Source: Brachybacterium fresconis
Lineage (GTDB): Bacteria > Actinomycetota > Actinomycetes > Actinomycetales > Dermabacteraceae
Assembly (NCBI RefSeq): GCF_017876515.1
Contig: NZ_JAGIOC010000001.1
Location: forward strand, 1,488,001 to 1,552,000
Length of the DNA stretch: 64,000 nucleotides
Direction: 5' to 3'
The notes under the pieces were generated by a model. The model saw nothing but the letters and a program-made list of their open reading frames with translations. It did not search any database and was not told the DNA's origin. Numbering within the stretch: the stretch's first letter is position 1; each line of letters opens with the position of its first letter. Shown here one piece after another: positions 25,525 through 34,324 of the stretch. Made by a program: the position numbers and the translations under genes.

Positions 25525-25951
25525 CACCGCGTATTCGTCGTCGGGGCCATCTGTGCGGTGCCCCGACGACGAATCGCCGAATCCGCGATCTTCGCCGGAG
25601 CCACAGACGGTTGACCTGCGGAGAAGTCAGCCACCTCGCTGGCTATGCCGCAGCATCACGCGTCCGAACCGGACCCACACTTACACATTGAACCGGAACT
25701 CCACCGAGTTCCGGCACAGACCAACCTCTGACTATCAGTAGCCAGGTTGCCAGCGCTAATCATCCCGCGGGTCAGCGCGTTGCTCTGATCAGTTCGTACA
25801 GTGCACGGCCGAGACCAGGTGCGCATAGCCACCGGCGATGCACAGGAGCATTCTCACCACCATGCGGTCGGCGAGTTATGGCAGGGGATCGCAGTTGAAA
25901 AGCAAAGCGCGTAGCTCGCTCCTGAGCACCGCGATCGGGCGCAGAAGGATC
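25525..25951. other. Gene-free gap containing Y5
   Basis: The 427 bp between the VOC gene and the ltrA-like stop hold the ychF-tail copy Y5 and no supportable gene. Open frames here are Arg/Ser-rich shadows. Confidence 0.6.
25681..25730 (-). repeat. ychF-tail copy Y5, perfect dyad with stop
   Basis: Arms CCGGAACTC and GAGTTCCGG (9 bp, perfect, 25693-25714) flank CACC. The minus strand reads VEFRFNV and TAA, but with different codons from native ychF (TTC-AAT-GTG-TAA rather than TTT-AAC-GTC-TAG). The same peptide from different codons points to a tail brought in from another lineage. The right flank CACAGACCAACCTC recurs at Y6. Confidence 0.85.
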
Positions 25952-27136
25952 TCAGGTAGAGGTTGCCAAGTCATCACAGTCATCGAGCGCCGGCTGTTTC
26001 GATGTCGTGTACGCGGTGTGGGCGGCGAGAATAGCCGTCACGGCGAGTACGGCGGCGCTCAACGCAATCACCGGCAGGTGATCGATCAGCAGCATCGCTG
26101 CGATCGTGATCCCCACCAGCACGGCTGCTGCGATGAATCGGGACCGTGCGAGGCGTCCGAATCGGGACCGGAGGAACAAGAGGTTCCCTGCCAGGTATAC
26201 GAGCGGACCTGCGGCCGTCACGAGAACGATTGCGGGCGTGAGGTGGTCGTGGGAGAGCCGTAGCTCGATGGAGACGGCAACGAGGATCGCGCCCAAGACC
26301 ATGAAAGCATGCGCGTAGGCATAGGCCGAACGGAGAGCTCCGGTTGACGAGTCGCCGCCTTGGGTATCAGGGCCAGCAAGGGCGAAGTAGTTCCACCAGA
26401 GCACGAACAGAGATGCGAAGCCGACGAGCATGCTCAGGGCGAGCGACGCAGTGAGCTGACCTTGGGCGACAATGCTGCCGCCCATGAGCAGGATCGACTC
26501 GCCGAGGGCGATGATGAAGACGAGACGGTTGCGCTCGGCCAGGTGCTCGGCGTCCGTGTCCCACTGGTCCATGGGCGCTGCGCCGATGCCGGGGATCCGG
26601 TAGTGGGCCAGCGGGGCCGCGTAGTCGATGAGCACCGCGATTAGCCAGAGACCCAGCCGCCATTCAAGGGGCAGTGCCGCACCGAGGACCCAGAAGATGC
26701 CGGCCATCAAGGTCCACAGCAGCAGCATGCGGTAGTTGGCAGCGAGCTGATGGCCGCGGTAGGCGATCATCATGAAGACCGGGCGAAGGATGCCCATGAA
26801 CACGTAGCACCCGACGAACAACCAGGCTCCGTCACCGAAGGCACTGGGGATGGCGATCGACATGCCCAGTGCGGCAAGCATGAGCACCCCGGAGAGCAGC
26901 TGCACTAGGGTGCGGCTCGGATCCAGCCAGTTCATCGCCCAGGCGGTGTAGTTCCAGCCCCACCACACCGCGGCGAACACCACGATGGTCTGGGCAGCGC
27001 CTTCCCAGGAGAGGTGCTCGATGAGCAGGTGCGAGAGCTGGATGATGGCGAAGACGTAGACCAGGTCGAAGAAGAGCTCGACGGGGCCGGCCTCGGATCG
27101 ACGGTGCCCGGTGCGCGCGAGCGGGAAGGTAGTCAT
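25952..27136 (-). CDS. ltrA: Low-temperature-requirement A (LtrA) family membrane protein
   Basis: A 394-residue polytopic protein with about ten hydrophobic segments. The LtrA hallmark is at the start: SEAGPVELFFDLVYVFAIIQLSHLL. Midway are LAERNRLVFIIALGESILLMGG and WWNYFA. The family takes its name from a Listeria protein needed at low temperature; its biochemical function is not established. First of the Y5-Y6 block, on the minus strand 101 bp downstream of the SnoaL-like gene start region. Confidence 0.87.
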   Translation of the reverse strand: MTTFPLARTGHRRSEAGPVELFFDLVYVFAIIQLSHLLIEHLSWEGAAQTIVVFAAVWWGWNYTAWAMNWLDPSRTLVQLLSGVLMLAALGMSIAIPSAFGDGAWLFVGCYVFMGILRPVFMMIAYRGHQLAANYRMLLLWTLMAGIFWVLGAALPLEWRLGLWLIAVLIDYAAPLAHYRIPGIGAAPMDQWDTDAEHLAERNRLVFIIALGESILLMGGSIVAQGQLTASLALSMLVGFASLFVLWWNYFALAGPDTQGGDSSTGALRSAYAYAHAFMVLGAILVAVSIELRLSHDHLTPAIVLVTAAGPLVYLAGNLLFLRSRFGRLARSRFIAAAVLVGITIAAMLLIDHLPVIALSAAVLAVTAILAAHTAYTTSKQPALDDCDDLATST

Positions 27137-27236
27137 GGTTGGCGAACCTCGTGTGTGTTGTGCGGGGCCTCGAGGACGACAGCAACGAGCGGGCGTCCCT
27201 TTGGCTGAACGCCCGCTCGAGATGCCAGTGTTGGCT

Positions 27237-27566
27237 CTAGCCTTCGCGGATCGTCATCTTCGCGAGCTTGTCGCCGCCGACGTCGAAGACGAACTTCGAG
27301 CGGCCGTTGGCGTGGTCGGAGCGCCAGTCGCCGATGACGGTGATCGTGTCGCCGGCGGTCTCGACTTCCTCGACGGCGAGAGTGCCGTGGGAGCCGATGA
27401 ACTCCTTGTCGCTCCAGGCCTTGATCTGCTCGCGCCCGTTGAAGGTGCGGCCCCAGTCGTCTACAGCCCCGTCAGGAGCGAAGGCGTCCAGGAAGGCCTG
27501 TTCGTCGTGCCTATTGACGGCGGCGATGAACGAGGCCACGGGTTCGGGGACGGTGGATGCTGCCAT
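27237..27566 (-). CDS. SnoaL/NTF2-like small protein
   Basis: A 109-residue NTF2-fold protein: ASFIAAVNRHDEQAFLDAFAPDGAVDDWGRTFNGREQIKAWSDKEF followed by a beta-rich half. Such proteins are small isomerases, hydrolases or ligand binders. The start at 27566 follows GAGGAGCACCTC. It lies 29 bp after the SDR gene on the same strand, so both probably share an operon that the divergent TetR controls. Confidence 0.8.
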   Translation of the reverse strand: MAASTVPEPVASFIAAVNRHDEQAFLDAFAPDGAVDDWGRTFNGREQIKAWSDKEFIGSHGTLAVEEVETAGDTITVIGDWRSDHANGRSKFVFDVGGDKLAKMTIREG

Positions 27567-27595
27567 GAGGTGCTCCTCTTCTCGAAGGGTCGGGC

Positions 27596-28351
27596 TCAGC
27601 GAGTGGTGTAGCCGCCGTTGGCGAAGATGGTCTGCCCGGTAATCCACCAGCCCTCGGAGGCGAGGAAGCGGACGATCGGGGCGATGTCCTCGATCTTGGT
27701 GAGCTGGTTGCTCATGCCCTGGGACTTGTGGAACTCGACGCGCTCCGGGGTCTCCTGGGCGTAGAAGAACGGGGTGTCCATGGGGCCGGGCGCGATCGCG
27801 GTGACGGAGATTCCCCGGTCCGAGAACTCCTTGGCCGCGGCGCGGGTGAAGTGCTCCACCGGCGACTTACCACCGGCATAGGTGGAGTAGCCATCCGTGA
27901 ACGCAGCCAACAGCGCGGTGACGATGGTGATGATCTTGCCGCCGTCGGCGAGGTTCTTCCCGGCCTCCTGGATGAAGAAGTACGCGGCCTTGGAGTTGAT
28001 GTCGAACATCGAGTCGTACTCGTCCTCGGTGGTCTCCATGATCGGCTTGCGCAGCACCTTGCCGGCCGTGTTCACCGCGACATCGATCTTCCCGATCGCC
28101 GCCTCCGCGTCGGCGAACAGGCGGGCCACGTTCGCGGGGACCGTGAGATCGCTCTGAAAGATCACGCCCTTGCCCCCAGCGGCTTCGACTGCGGCGAGCG
28201 TCCGCTCCGCGTCGGCGCCGCTGGAGTCTGAGTTGTAGTGGATCGCGACGTTCGCGCCCGCCTCCGCCGCCTGGCGAGCGATGAGCCCGCCGAGGTTCTT
28301 TGCGCCGCCCGCGATCAACACGTTCTTGCCGTCGAGTGTGTGCTCGGCCAT
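27596..28351 (-). CDS. Short-chain dehydrogenase/reductase
   Basis: A 251-residue SDR. The cofactor loop is the variant AGGAKNLGGLIA in place of TGxxxGxG. NTAG follows at about 90, and YSTYAGGKSP gives the YxxxK pair. The Gly-rich loop variation resembles enoyl-reductase-like or sugar dehydrogenase SDRs. GAGGGAGC precedes the ATG at 28351. It heads a small operon with the SnoaL-like gene and is divergent from a TetR gene. Confidence 0.86.
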   Translation of the reverse strand: MAEHTLDGKNVLIAGGAKNLGGLIARQAAEAGANVAIHYNSDSSGADAERTLAAVEAAGGKGVIFQSDLTVPANVARLFADAEAAIGKIDVAVNTAGKVLRKPIMETTEDEYDSMFDINSKAAYFFIQEAGKNLADGGKIITIVTALLAAFTDGYSTYAGGKSPVEHFTRAAAKEFSDRGISVTAIAPGPMDTPFFYAQETPERVEFHKSQGMSNQLTKIEDIAPIVRFLASEGWWITGQTIFANGGYTTR

Positions 28352-28391
28352 GATGCTCCCTCTATATCTTCGATATGCCACAGTATCTGTC

Positions 28392-28413
28392 TGCTACATG
28401 AGCTAACGTAGCA
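28392..28413. promoter_or_regulatory. TetR operator overlapping the TetR promoter
   Basis: TGCTAC and GTAGCA arms, 10 nt apart, overlap the -10 TAACGT of the TetR gene. A second small dyad ATATC-TTC-GATAT lies nearer the SDR gene. Probable autoregulatory site. Confidence 0.6.
28404..28409 (+). promoter_or_regulatory. -10 hexamer TAACGT of the TetR gene
   Basis: TAACGT ends 6 nt before the ATG at 28416 (leaderless pattern) and lies inside the operator dyad. Confidence 0.5.
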
Positions 28414-28415
28414 CC

Positions 28416-29108
28416 ATGACAGGAGCACCGACAAGCGATACACGGGAGCGGATGATCGCGGCTGCCGCGGACCTCATCGCCGCCTCCCCCGGGGAGGAGT
28501 TCTCCCTGCGCGCTGTGTGCGACGCCGTCGGGGTGAAGATGCCCACGCTGTATCACTTCTTCGGGTCCAAGCAGGGACTGATCGACGCGGTCATCGAGCA
28601 CGGGTTCGACCTGTACTTGGGGGAGAAGGCGTCGATGGAGTCCTCGGGCGATCCCATCCAGGACATCCGCGCCGGCTGGGACGCCCACGTCGCATTCGGC
28701 CTGACCAACCCCGGGTTCTACACACTCATGTACGGCAACGTCAGACCCGGATACTCGCCAGCCGCCCAGTCACGACCCAGTGAGATCCTGCGTGGACTCA
28801 CGGCGAGGGCTGCCGATCAGGGCAGGCTCATCGTCCCTTCCGAGCAGGCCGCCGCGCATATCCTCGTGAGCAACATCGGCGTCACCCTGCGACAGCTCAT
28901 CCTGGCAGCGCCGGATCCTGCCCTCTCTCAAGCTGTCCGTGAAGGCGCTATCTCGGCGATCACCGGTAAGGGAATGCGAGCCGACAACCCGCTCACCACC
29001 GCCATCGAGCGCGCCGCAGCACAACCAGATGTCCTTGGTAAGGCAGAGACCCAGCTCCTCATCGAATGGCTCGACCGGCTGGGCAGGGATAACGAGAAGC
29101 TGCAGTAG
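28416..29108 (+). CDS. TetR-family regulator
   Basis: A 230-residue TetR protein. The HTH spans residues 10-55 with LRAVCDAVGVKMPTLYHFFGSKQGLIDAV. The C-terminal domain contains GFYTLMYGNVRPGYSP, typical of TetR_C_33-like members. It is divergent from the SDR/SnoaL operon. The start follows TAACGT by 6 nt. Confidence 0.86.
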   Translation: MTGAPTSDTRERMIAAAADLIAASPGEEFSLRAVCDAVGVKMPTLYHFFGSKQGLIDAVIEHGFDLYLGEKASMESSGDPIQDIRAGWDAHVAFGLTNPGFYTLMYGNVRPGYSPAAQSRPSEILRGLTARAADQGRLIVPSEQAAAHILVSNIGVTLRQLILAAPDPALSQAVREGAISAITGKGMRADNPLTTAIERAAAQPDVLGKAETQLLIEWLDRLGRDNEKLQ

Positions 29109-29221
29109 GCGAGTGCCAACTAACTACGGAGAGGCACAGCGGTTCAGGAGGTAGAGAACAGACCTTCTTCGATCAAGCCAACGCCGTGCCTATGGGCAGG
29201 ATTCGCGCCCGGATGCAGAGT

Positions 29222-29229
29222 GCCTAACT
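29222..29229. repeat. IS target-site duplication, left (GCCTAACT)
   Basis: GCCTAACT directly abuts the left inverted repeat and is repeated exactly at 30675-30682. Confidence 0.92.
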
Positions 29230-30674
29230 GGCTCTTCGCGGTTCGTGGTGAATGACCCTGCTGTGGAGGGTGTTCACGCTACGGTTCTCGCGGCGCTGGT
29301 CAGCAGGATACGCATCCGGTAGTTCTCCGCGTTGCGGAATCCGCGGCCGGTGCGTTTGATGTTCTTGATGCCGGTGTTCGCGGCCTCGACGCGGGCGGTG
29401 GTCGCGCCGGTGACGATGGGGACCTCGATCGCGTCCCACCAGGCCACGACGGTGTCGTAGAGCTTTGTCGCCTCGGGCATGTTCGCGATCTGGGCGAAGT
29501 AGCCCATCCGCATCCGTTCGTCCCAGGCCTGGGCGAGGGTGTCGGTGGCCAGCAGGCGGCGGAGTTGCTCCTTGATGCCCCAGGCGGCGGAGAGCTCGTC
29601 GGTGGGGTCATCGGTGCGGAACACGTCCTCGAGCCGCTCCCAGGCTCGCGGGGTGAGGGTGTCGCCGCCGCGTAGCAGCAGCATCCGGTGGGCCCAGGCC
29701 GGGTCGTCCTTGCGGCCCCGGCGACCGCGGTGGGTGCGGGCCAGGCGCTGCCTGATGGTGGTGACCATGTCGTTGCCGAGCTTTACGAGGTGGAACTTGT
29801 CGACCGAGACCGCGGCGCGGGGCAGGTAGGTCCGTAGTGCTTTGCGGAACGCGGCCGAGGGGTCGATCGCGACGATCTCGATCCGCTCCCGCCAGGCCTC
29901 GGAGCGCTGGGCGAGCCAGTCCCCGACGGTGGCGCTGTCGCGGCCGTCGACGATGCCCAGGACCTGCCCGGTGGCCAGGTCGACCAGTGTCGTCATCCAC
30001 GGCTCGAACCGCCTCCAGGAGCCCTGATCGGTGCGGAACCAGCGCACTGACCGGTAGCGGTGCTCATCGATGCCCAGCCGGGTCACGCACGTCTTCTCGA
30101 CGTCGGTCAGGACCACGGCAGCGGCGCTGAGGGCGGCCTGGACCAGCCACCACGAGACGCCGTGGGCCCGGGCGACCTCGGAAGCTGCCCGGCCGGAGGT
30201 GATCACGGCCGAGACGACTTGATCGCGCAGCCTGGTGGTCGAGCGGGCGTATCGGGGGATCTGCTCGGTGGCCTCAGCGAACGTGCCCCGGGCGCAGGCC
30301 GGCTCGAGACAGAACCAGCGCCGCTTGGCCCACACCACCACCGTCGCCCCGGCGACGGGAACGTCCCTGACTTGCTGCATCCGGCGGGAGTGGACCTGCG
30401 TCGCGAGCGCCCCGCAGGACGGACAGCCCGGCGGGACGGTCGAGGCGATCACCACCCGCCGGCTGCCATCGGGCAGGTCGACGGCATCGATGACGCGGTA
30501 GTTGGGCAGGTTGAAGATCGTGCTCGCAGCATCCCGCTGCGAACCAGTATTCTCGTGCACAGGCTCGTGGTCCTCTGGAATGTGGATGTCTTGACAACAC
30601 CCATCACAGCAGGACCACGAGCCGTTCTACGCCAACGACGCGACGCTCCCCATCACCACGAACCGGGAAGAGCC
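29230..30674 (-). mobile_element. ISL3-family insertion sequence, complete
   Basis: A 1,445 bp element bounded by inverted repeats at 29230-29251 and 30653-30674 that match at 21 of 22 positions (GGCTCTTC, one difference, then CGGTTCGTGGTGA). It is flanked by identical 8 bp duplications GCCTAACT, the length known for ISL3. It carries one intact transposase. Perfect duplications suggest a recent insertion between the TetR gene and Y6. Confidence 0.93.
29274..30560 (-). CDS. ISL3-family transposase
   Basis: A 428-residue transposase. The N-terminus has a zinc-binding CPSCG and a second Cys pair (WFCLEPACARGTF). An HTH follows, then the DDE domain: RLGIDEHRYRS, VDGRDSATVGDWL, IVAIDPSAAFRKALRTYLP, VSVDKFHLVKL and a C-terminal TTARVEAANTGIKNIKRTGRGFRN carrying the final Glu. 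GTG start. The full family length and intact motifs indicate that it could be active. Confidence 0.95.
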   Translation of the reverse strand: MHENTGSQRDAASTIFNLPNYRVIDAVDLPDGSRRVVIASTVPPGCPSCGALATQVHSRRMQQVRDVPVAGATVVVWAKRRWFCLEPACARGTFAEATEQIPRYARSTTRLRDQVVSAVITSGRAASEVARAHGVSWWLVQAALSAAAVVLTDVEKTCVTRLGIDEHRYRSVRWFRTDQGSWRRFEPWMTTLVDLATGQVLGIVDGRDSATVGDWLAQRSEAWRERIEIVAIDPSAAFRKALRTYLPRAAVSVDKFHLVKLGNDMVTTIRQRLARTHRGRRGRKDDPAWAHRMLLLRGGDTLTPRAWERLEDVFRTDDPTDELSAAWGIKEQLRRLLATDTLAQAWDERMRMGYFAQIANMPEATKLYDTVVAWWDAIEVPIVTGATTARVEAANTGIKNIKRTGRGFRNAENYRMRILLTSAARTVA

Positions 30675-30682
30675 GCCTAACT
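30675..30682. repeat. IS target-site duplication, right (GCCTAACT)
   Basis: Exact copy of the 8 bp at 29222-29229, immediately outside the right inverted repeat. The 300 bp from here to the nucleotidyltransferase hold only Y6 and no gene. Confidence 0.92.
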
Positions 30683-30788
30683 CAACGAGAGGTAAATCGC
30701 CCACAGAGACTCCTTCTCGAGGGACGAAATCAACCTTACCGGCCAGAGACAACGGGATGCCGTCTAGCCCGTCGGACCCCACCTGACG

Positions 30789-30836
30789 CTAGTTTGAAAA
30801 GCGGAATTCAACGGCGTTCCGGCACAAACCAACCTC
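30789..30836 (-). repeat. ychF-tail copy Y6 (tail with stop)
   Basis: The minus strand reads VEFRFSN and TAG (stop at 30789-30791). ACGCTAG around the stop is shared with Y4 and Y8. The dyad is partial (left arm GCGGAATTC, right arm GCGTTCCGG). The right flank CACAAACCAACCTC matches Y5. Confidence 0.75.
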
Positions 30837-30992
30837 AGAGATCGCCGTCGGCCCCGACACCTCCAAGACGTGCGCCAAAGCCAGCGCAGAGCAAGTGAGC
30901 GCATCCGTCAGCGCTATCCACCAGCACGTCCAACTGACCGGTTGGCCGCCGTCGGAGGCATATTCTCACGGCCCGCGCCTTGGCGCTGCGGA

Positions 30993-31031
30993 TCAGACGT
31001 CAGATCGGAAGTCCACCACGTCGCCGCCGTG
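30993..31031 (-). repeat. ychF-tail copy Y7, fused to the nucleotidyltransferase end
   Basis: The minus strand reads GGDVVDFRSDV and TGA, against DGDVVEFRFNV in YchF. This copy supplies the last residues and stop of the nucleotidyltransferase gene. Confidence 0.7.
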
Positions 31032-31553
31032 AGAACCGTGCGCAGTCTCGACTGTCCTCTCGCCACGGAGACCGCCCAACGCCCGAAGAACCTCTAGATC
31101 GTGGTGGTCCTCGGCGCGGAGGGAGTATCCGGTTCGCAGCTCCCTTAGCCGTTCGGCGCATGCGACGACCATCGTCCGACCGCCGATCTCGCCGACGGTT
31201 CGCTCGCGCTCCCGATGGACGAAGGTGTCGTCGCCGAATCCGCGCTGCACACCATCACCGTTCGCGTCGATCTCCATCGGGTGCACGTCGACAGCATGGT
31301 CGCCCCGGCGAAGCTCCACACGGATCGGACGCCAGTCCTCGACGATCTCGTAGCCGGCGCTCTTGAGCCACGCGATGAGGTCATCGACGACCGTCGCGTC
31401 GACGAAGATGTCGAGGTCCCCGTGCGATCGCGTCTGCGAACCGTACAGGGCGTCGACTGCCCACCCTCCGTTGACCTGGTAGACAGCGGATCTCGACCCG
31501 AGCCATTCGACGACACGGACGACTTCGACCGCGCTCATCCCGACGAACGTCAT
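30993..31553 (-). CDS. Nucleotidyltransferase (LinA/ANT-like), third gene of the higBA operon
   Basis: A 186-residue nucleotidyltransferase-fold protein with VYQVNGGWAVDALYGSQTRSHGDLDIFVDA, where the GGW and DLD (metal Asp pair) match lincosamide/aminoglycoside nucleotidyltransferases. A further acidic DVHPMEID lies mid-protein. The ATG overlaps the higA stop as ATGA, exactly as the kinase does at copy 1. The last ~15 residues are derived from ychF-tail Y7. It may be a drug-inactivating enzyme, or a nucleotidyltransferase acting with the toxin-antitoxin pair. Substrate not predictable. Confidence 0.78.
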   Translation of the reverse strand: MTFVGMSAVEVVRVVEWLGSRSAVYQVNGGWAVDALYGSQTRSHGDLDIFVDATVVDDLIAWLKSAGYEIVEDWRPIRVELRRGDHAVDVHPMEIDANGDGVQRGFGDDTFVHRERERTVGEIGGRTMVVACAERLRELRTGYSLRAEDHHDLEVLRALGGLRGERTVETAHGSHGGDVVDFRSDV

Positions 31554-31870
31554 GCGAACTGCAGCGGCGTGATCGCAGCAACCTTGTCGCGCAGCGCCCG
31601 ACGCTCGAGCCGCAGCTCGTAGTTCGACTGCAGGTTCATCCACAGCTCCTCGGAGGTCCCGAAGTATCGAGCGAGACGGATCGCCGTATCCGCGGTGATC
31701 CCCCGCTTGCCGTGCACGATCTCGTTGATCCTGCGTGGTGGCACACCGATGGACACGGCAAGCTTGTTCTGCGTGATCCCGAAGCCCTCGATGAAATCCT
31801 CCATCAGGATCTCTCCAGGATGGATCGGCTCGATCAGGTCGCTCTCAGTGGTAGTCGACGAGTTCGACAT
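31550..31870 (-). CDS. higA: HigA-type antitoxin, copy 2
   Basis: A 106-residue XRE-family antitoxin nearly identical to the copy at 20.8-21.2 kb (S for R near residue 10, LQFA instead of LQVA at the end). Same IHPGEIL...LAVSIGVPPRRINEIV HTH and the same GGGAGGTGCGGACA ribosome site. It overlaps HigB by 26 bp and the nucleotidyltransferase by 4 bp. Confidence 0.9.
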   Translation of the reverse strand: MSNSSTTTESDLIEPIHPGEILMEDFIEGFGITQNKLAVSIGVPPRRINEIVHGKRGITADTAIRLARYFGTSEELWMNLQSNYELRLERRALRDKVAAITPLQFA

Positions 31871-32126
31871 TGTCCGCACCTCCCTCTCTCCAGACGAAGC
31901 AGAGACGCCATTGCGCGTTGACGCGGATGCTGTGCTGCCCGCGTCGGTCGCCGACAAGACGCTCCAGGCGGTTTCCAGGCGGAACCCGGAGTTCCTCGAC
32001 ATCCTTCGCCGCATGGATCAGCTCGAGCTTCCGCAAGGCCGCCCGTTGCACCATCCGATCAACGCCTTTGACGTACTGCTCATGCCAGATGCGCTCGGTG
32101 TCCTTGCTGCCGAACGATCTGATCAC
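31845..32126 (-). CDS. higB: HigB-type toxin, copy 2
   Basis: A 93-residue RelE/ParE-fold mRNA interferase, four residues different from copy 1 (for example VKGVDRMVQRAAL against VKRVDRTVQRATL). GTG start 34 bp downstream of the ychF stop. TATACT ends exactly 6 nt before the GTG, so the operon has its own leaderless promoter rather than depending on ychF read-through. Confidence 0.9.
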   Translation of the reverse strand: MIRSFGSKDTERIWHEQYVKGVDRMVQRAALRKLELIHAAKDVEELRVPPGNRLERLVGDRRGQHSIRVNAQWRLCFVWREGGADNVELVDYH

Positions 32127-32132
32127 GCCATC

Positions 32133-32138
32133 AGTATA
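32133..32138 (-). promoter_or_regulatory. -10 hexamer TATACT of higBA copy 2
   Basis: TATACT, 6 nt before the GTG start of HigB. The equivalent position in copy 1 is TGCACT, a weaker match. Confidence 0.6.
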
Positions 32139-32159
32139 TAACGCGCACCGTCATTAACG

Positions 32160-33245
<1,086 letters not shown>

Positions 33246-33253
33246 GGGAGGAG

Positions 33254-33259
33254 ATTCTA
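33254..33259 (-). promoter_or_regulatory. -10 hexamer TAGAAT of ychF
   Basis: TAGAAT on the minus strand, 8 nt before the GTG start. The mRNA would be leaderless or nearly so. Confidence 0.5.
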
Positions 33260-33412
33260 CGGGGCCGTGGTCGGCTCCGCCGCCGCGTTCCGGGTGAGTT
33301 CGAAGACCCCGACCGGGGCGTGGCCCTGCAGCCCCTCTCCAGGCGCGTGCCATGAGCCCCTCTCGCGCCGCCATGACCGACGCGACCGCCTCGTCCGCAC
33401 CGGCTCGCCGCC

Positions 33413-33449
33413 CCGCGGGGCCCGTCGGCCCTGCCGACGGGCCCCGCGG
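33413..33449 (-). terminator. Strong hairpin terminator of the 33.5 kb oxidoreductase
   Basis: Perfect 17 bp arms (CCGCGGGGCCCGTCGGC and its complement) around a CCT loop, starting 9 nt after the oxidoreductase stop. There is no U-tract, which is common for GC-rich actinobacterial terminators. Confidence 0.8.
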
Positions 33450-33457
33450 TCCACAGG

Positions 33458-34108
33458 TCAGTAGGCGACGGTGAAGCGGGTGCGACGGTGCGCGGGCTTC
33501 TCGATCTCGTCGACCACGGCGAGCGCGAGATCGGCACCGGAGATGAAGGATTCGCCGTCCTCGTCGGACAGCAGCACGTCGCCGCCGAGGCGGTAGGCGC
33601 CCTTCGCCTCGCCGGGGGCGAAGGCGCCGAAGCCGCCGGCAGGGCTGACGAAGAACCAGTCCAGGTCCTGGTCGGCGCCGCGCAGGTCCTGCAGCACGGC
33701 GTCGAGCACCCGGGGCTCCTGAGCGAACTCCGTGGGGAAGTCCGGGGTGTCCACGAGCTTGGGACCGTCCTCGGCGACCAGCAGCGAACCGGCACCGCCG
33801 ATGACCCCGAAGCGAATCCCGTGGTCGTGCGCGAGGCGGGCGACGGTCTTCTCGACGGCGCGGAAGGCCTCGGGATCGGCCATGTCGCCACGCGGGGAGA
33901 GCGCGGAGACGACCACGTCGGCCGCCTCGAGCACCTCGGAGAGGAAGGACTCCTCGCGCACGTCCCCCGTGCGGTACTCGGCCTTCTCCACGGGTTCGGA
34001 TGCGGCCGTACGGCTGACGGCCAGCACCTGGTGACCGCGCGAGACGGCTTCGGCGACGAGGTGGCCACCTGCGTATCCGGTGCCTCCGAGAACGACGATG
34101 CGCGACAT
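33458..34108 (-). CDS. NAD(P)-dependent epimerase/reductase (BVR-B/NmrA-like)
   Basis: A 216-residue atypical SDR starting with VLGGTGYAGGHLVAEAVSRGH (dinucleotide-binding loop), then ALSPRGDMADPEAFRAVEKTVARLAHDHGIRFGVIGGAGSL, where the last segment is typical of flavin-reductase-like or anti-sigma-associated NAD(P)H-binding proteins. It ends at the strong hairpin. Monocistronic; the long frame upstream is a shadow of rmuC. Substrate unknown. Confidence 0.83.
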   Translation of the reverse strand: MSRIVVLGGTGYAGGHLVAEAVSRGHQVLAVSRTAASEPVEKAEYRTGDVREESFLSEVLEAADVVVSALSPRGDMADPEAFRAVEKTVARLAHDHGIRFGVIGGAGSLLVAEDGPKLVDTPDFPTEFAQEPRVLDAVLQDLRGADQDLDWFFVSPAGGFGAFAPGEAKGAYRLGGDVLLSDEDGESFISGADLALAVVDEIEKPAHRRTRFTVAY

Positions 34109-34324
34109 GCTGCTCCTTCCTGCACCCGGAGGTGCGAGGTCGGCGACGAACGCCGCCCGACCACTGATGATTGAGGCTTGAACAATATACTCGGTCGCGG
34201 ATCCGCCGGAAGGAGTGTTCATCGAGAGCGCATTCGGCGCCTGCTCCGCCCTCGGGAGAGTCTCGCCGCCACGGTCGAGGCGTGGCGACGTCCGTCCGTC
34301 ACACCTCCGTGGTGTGCTGATCCC

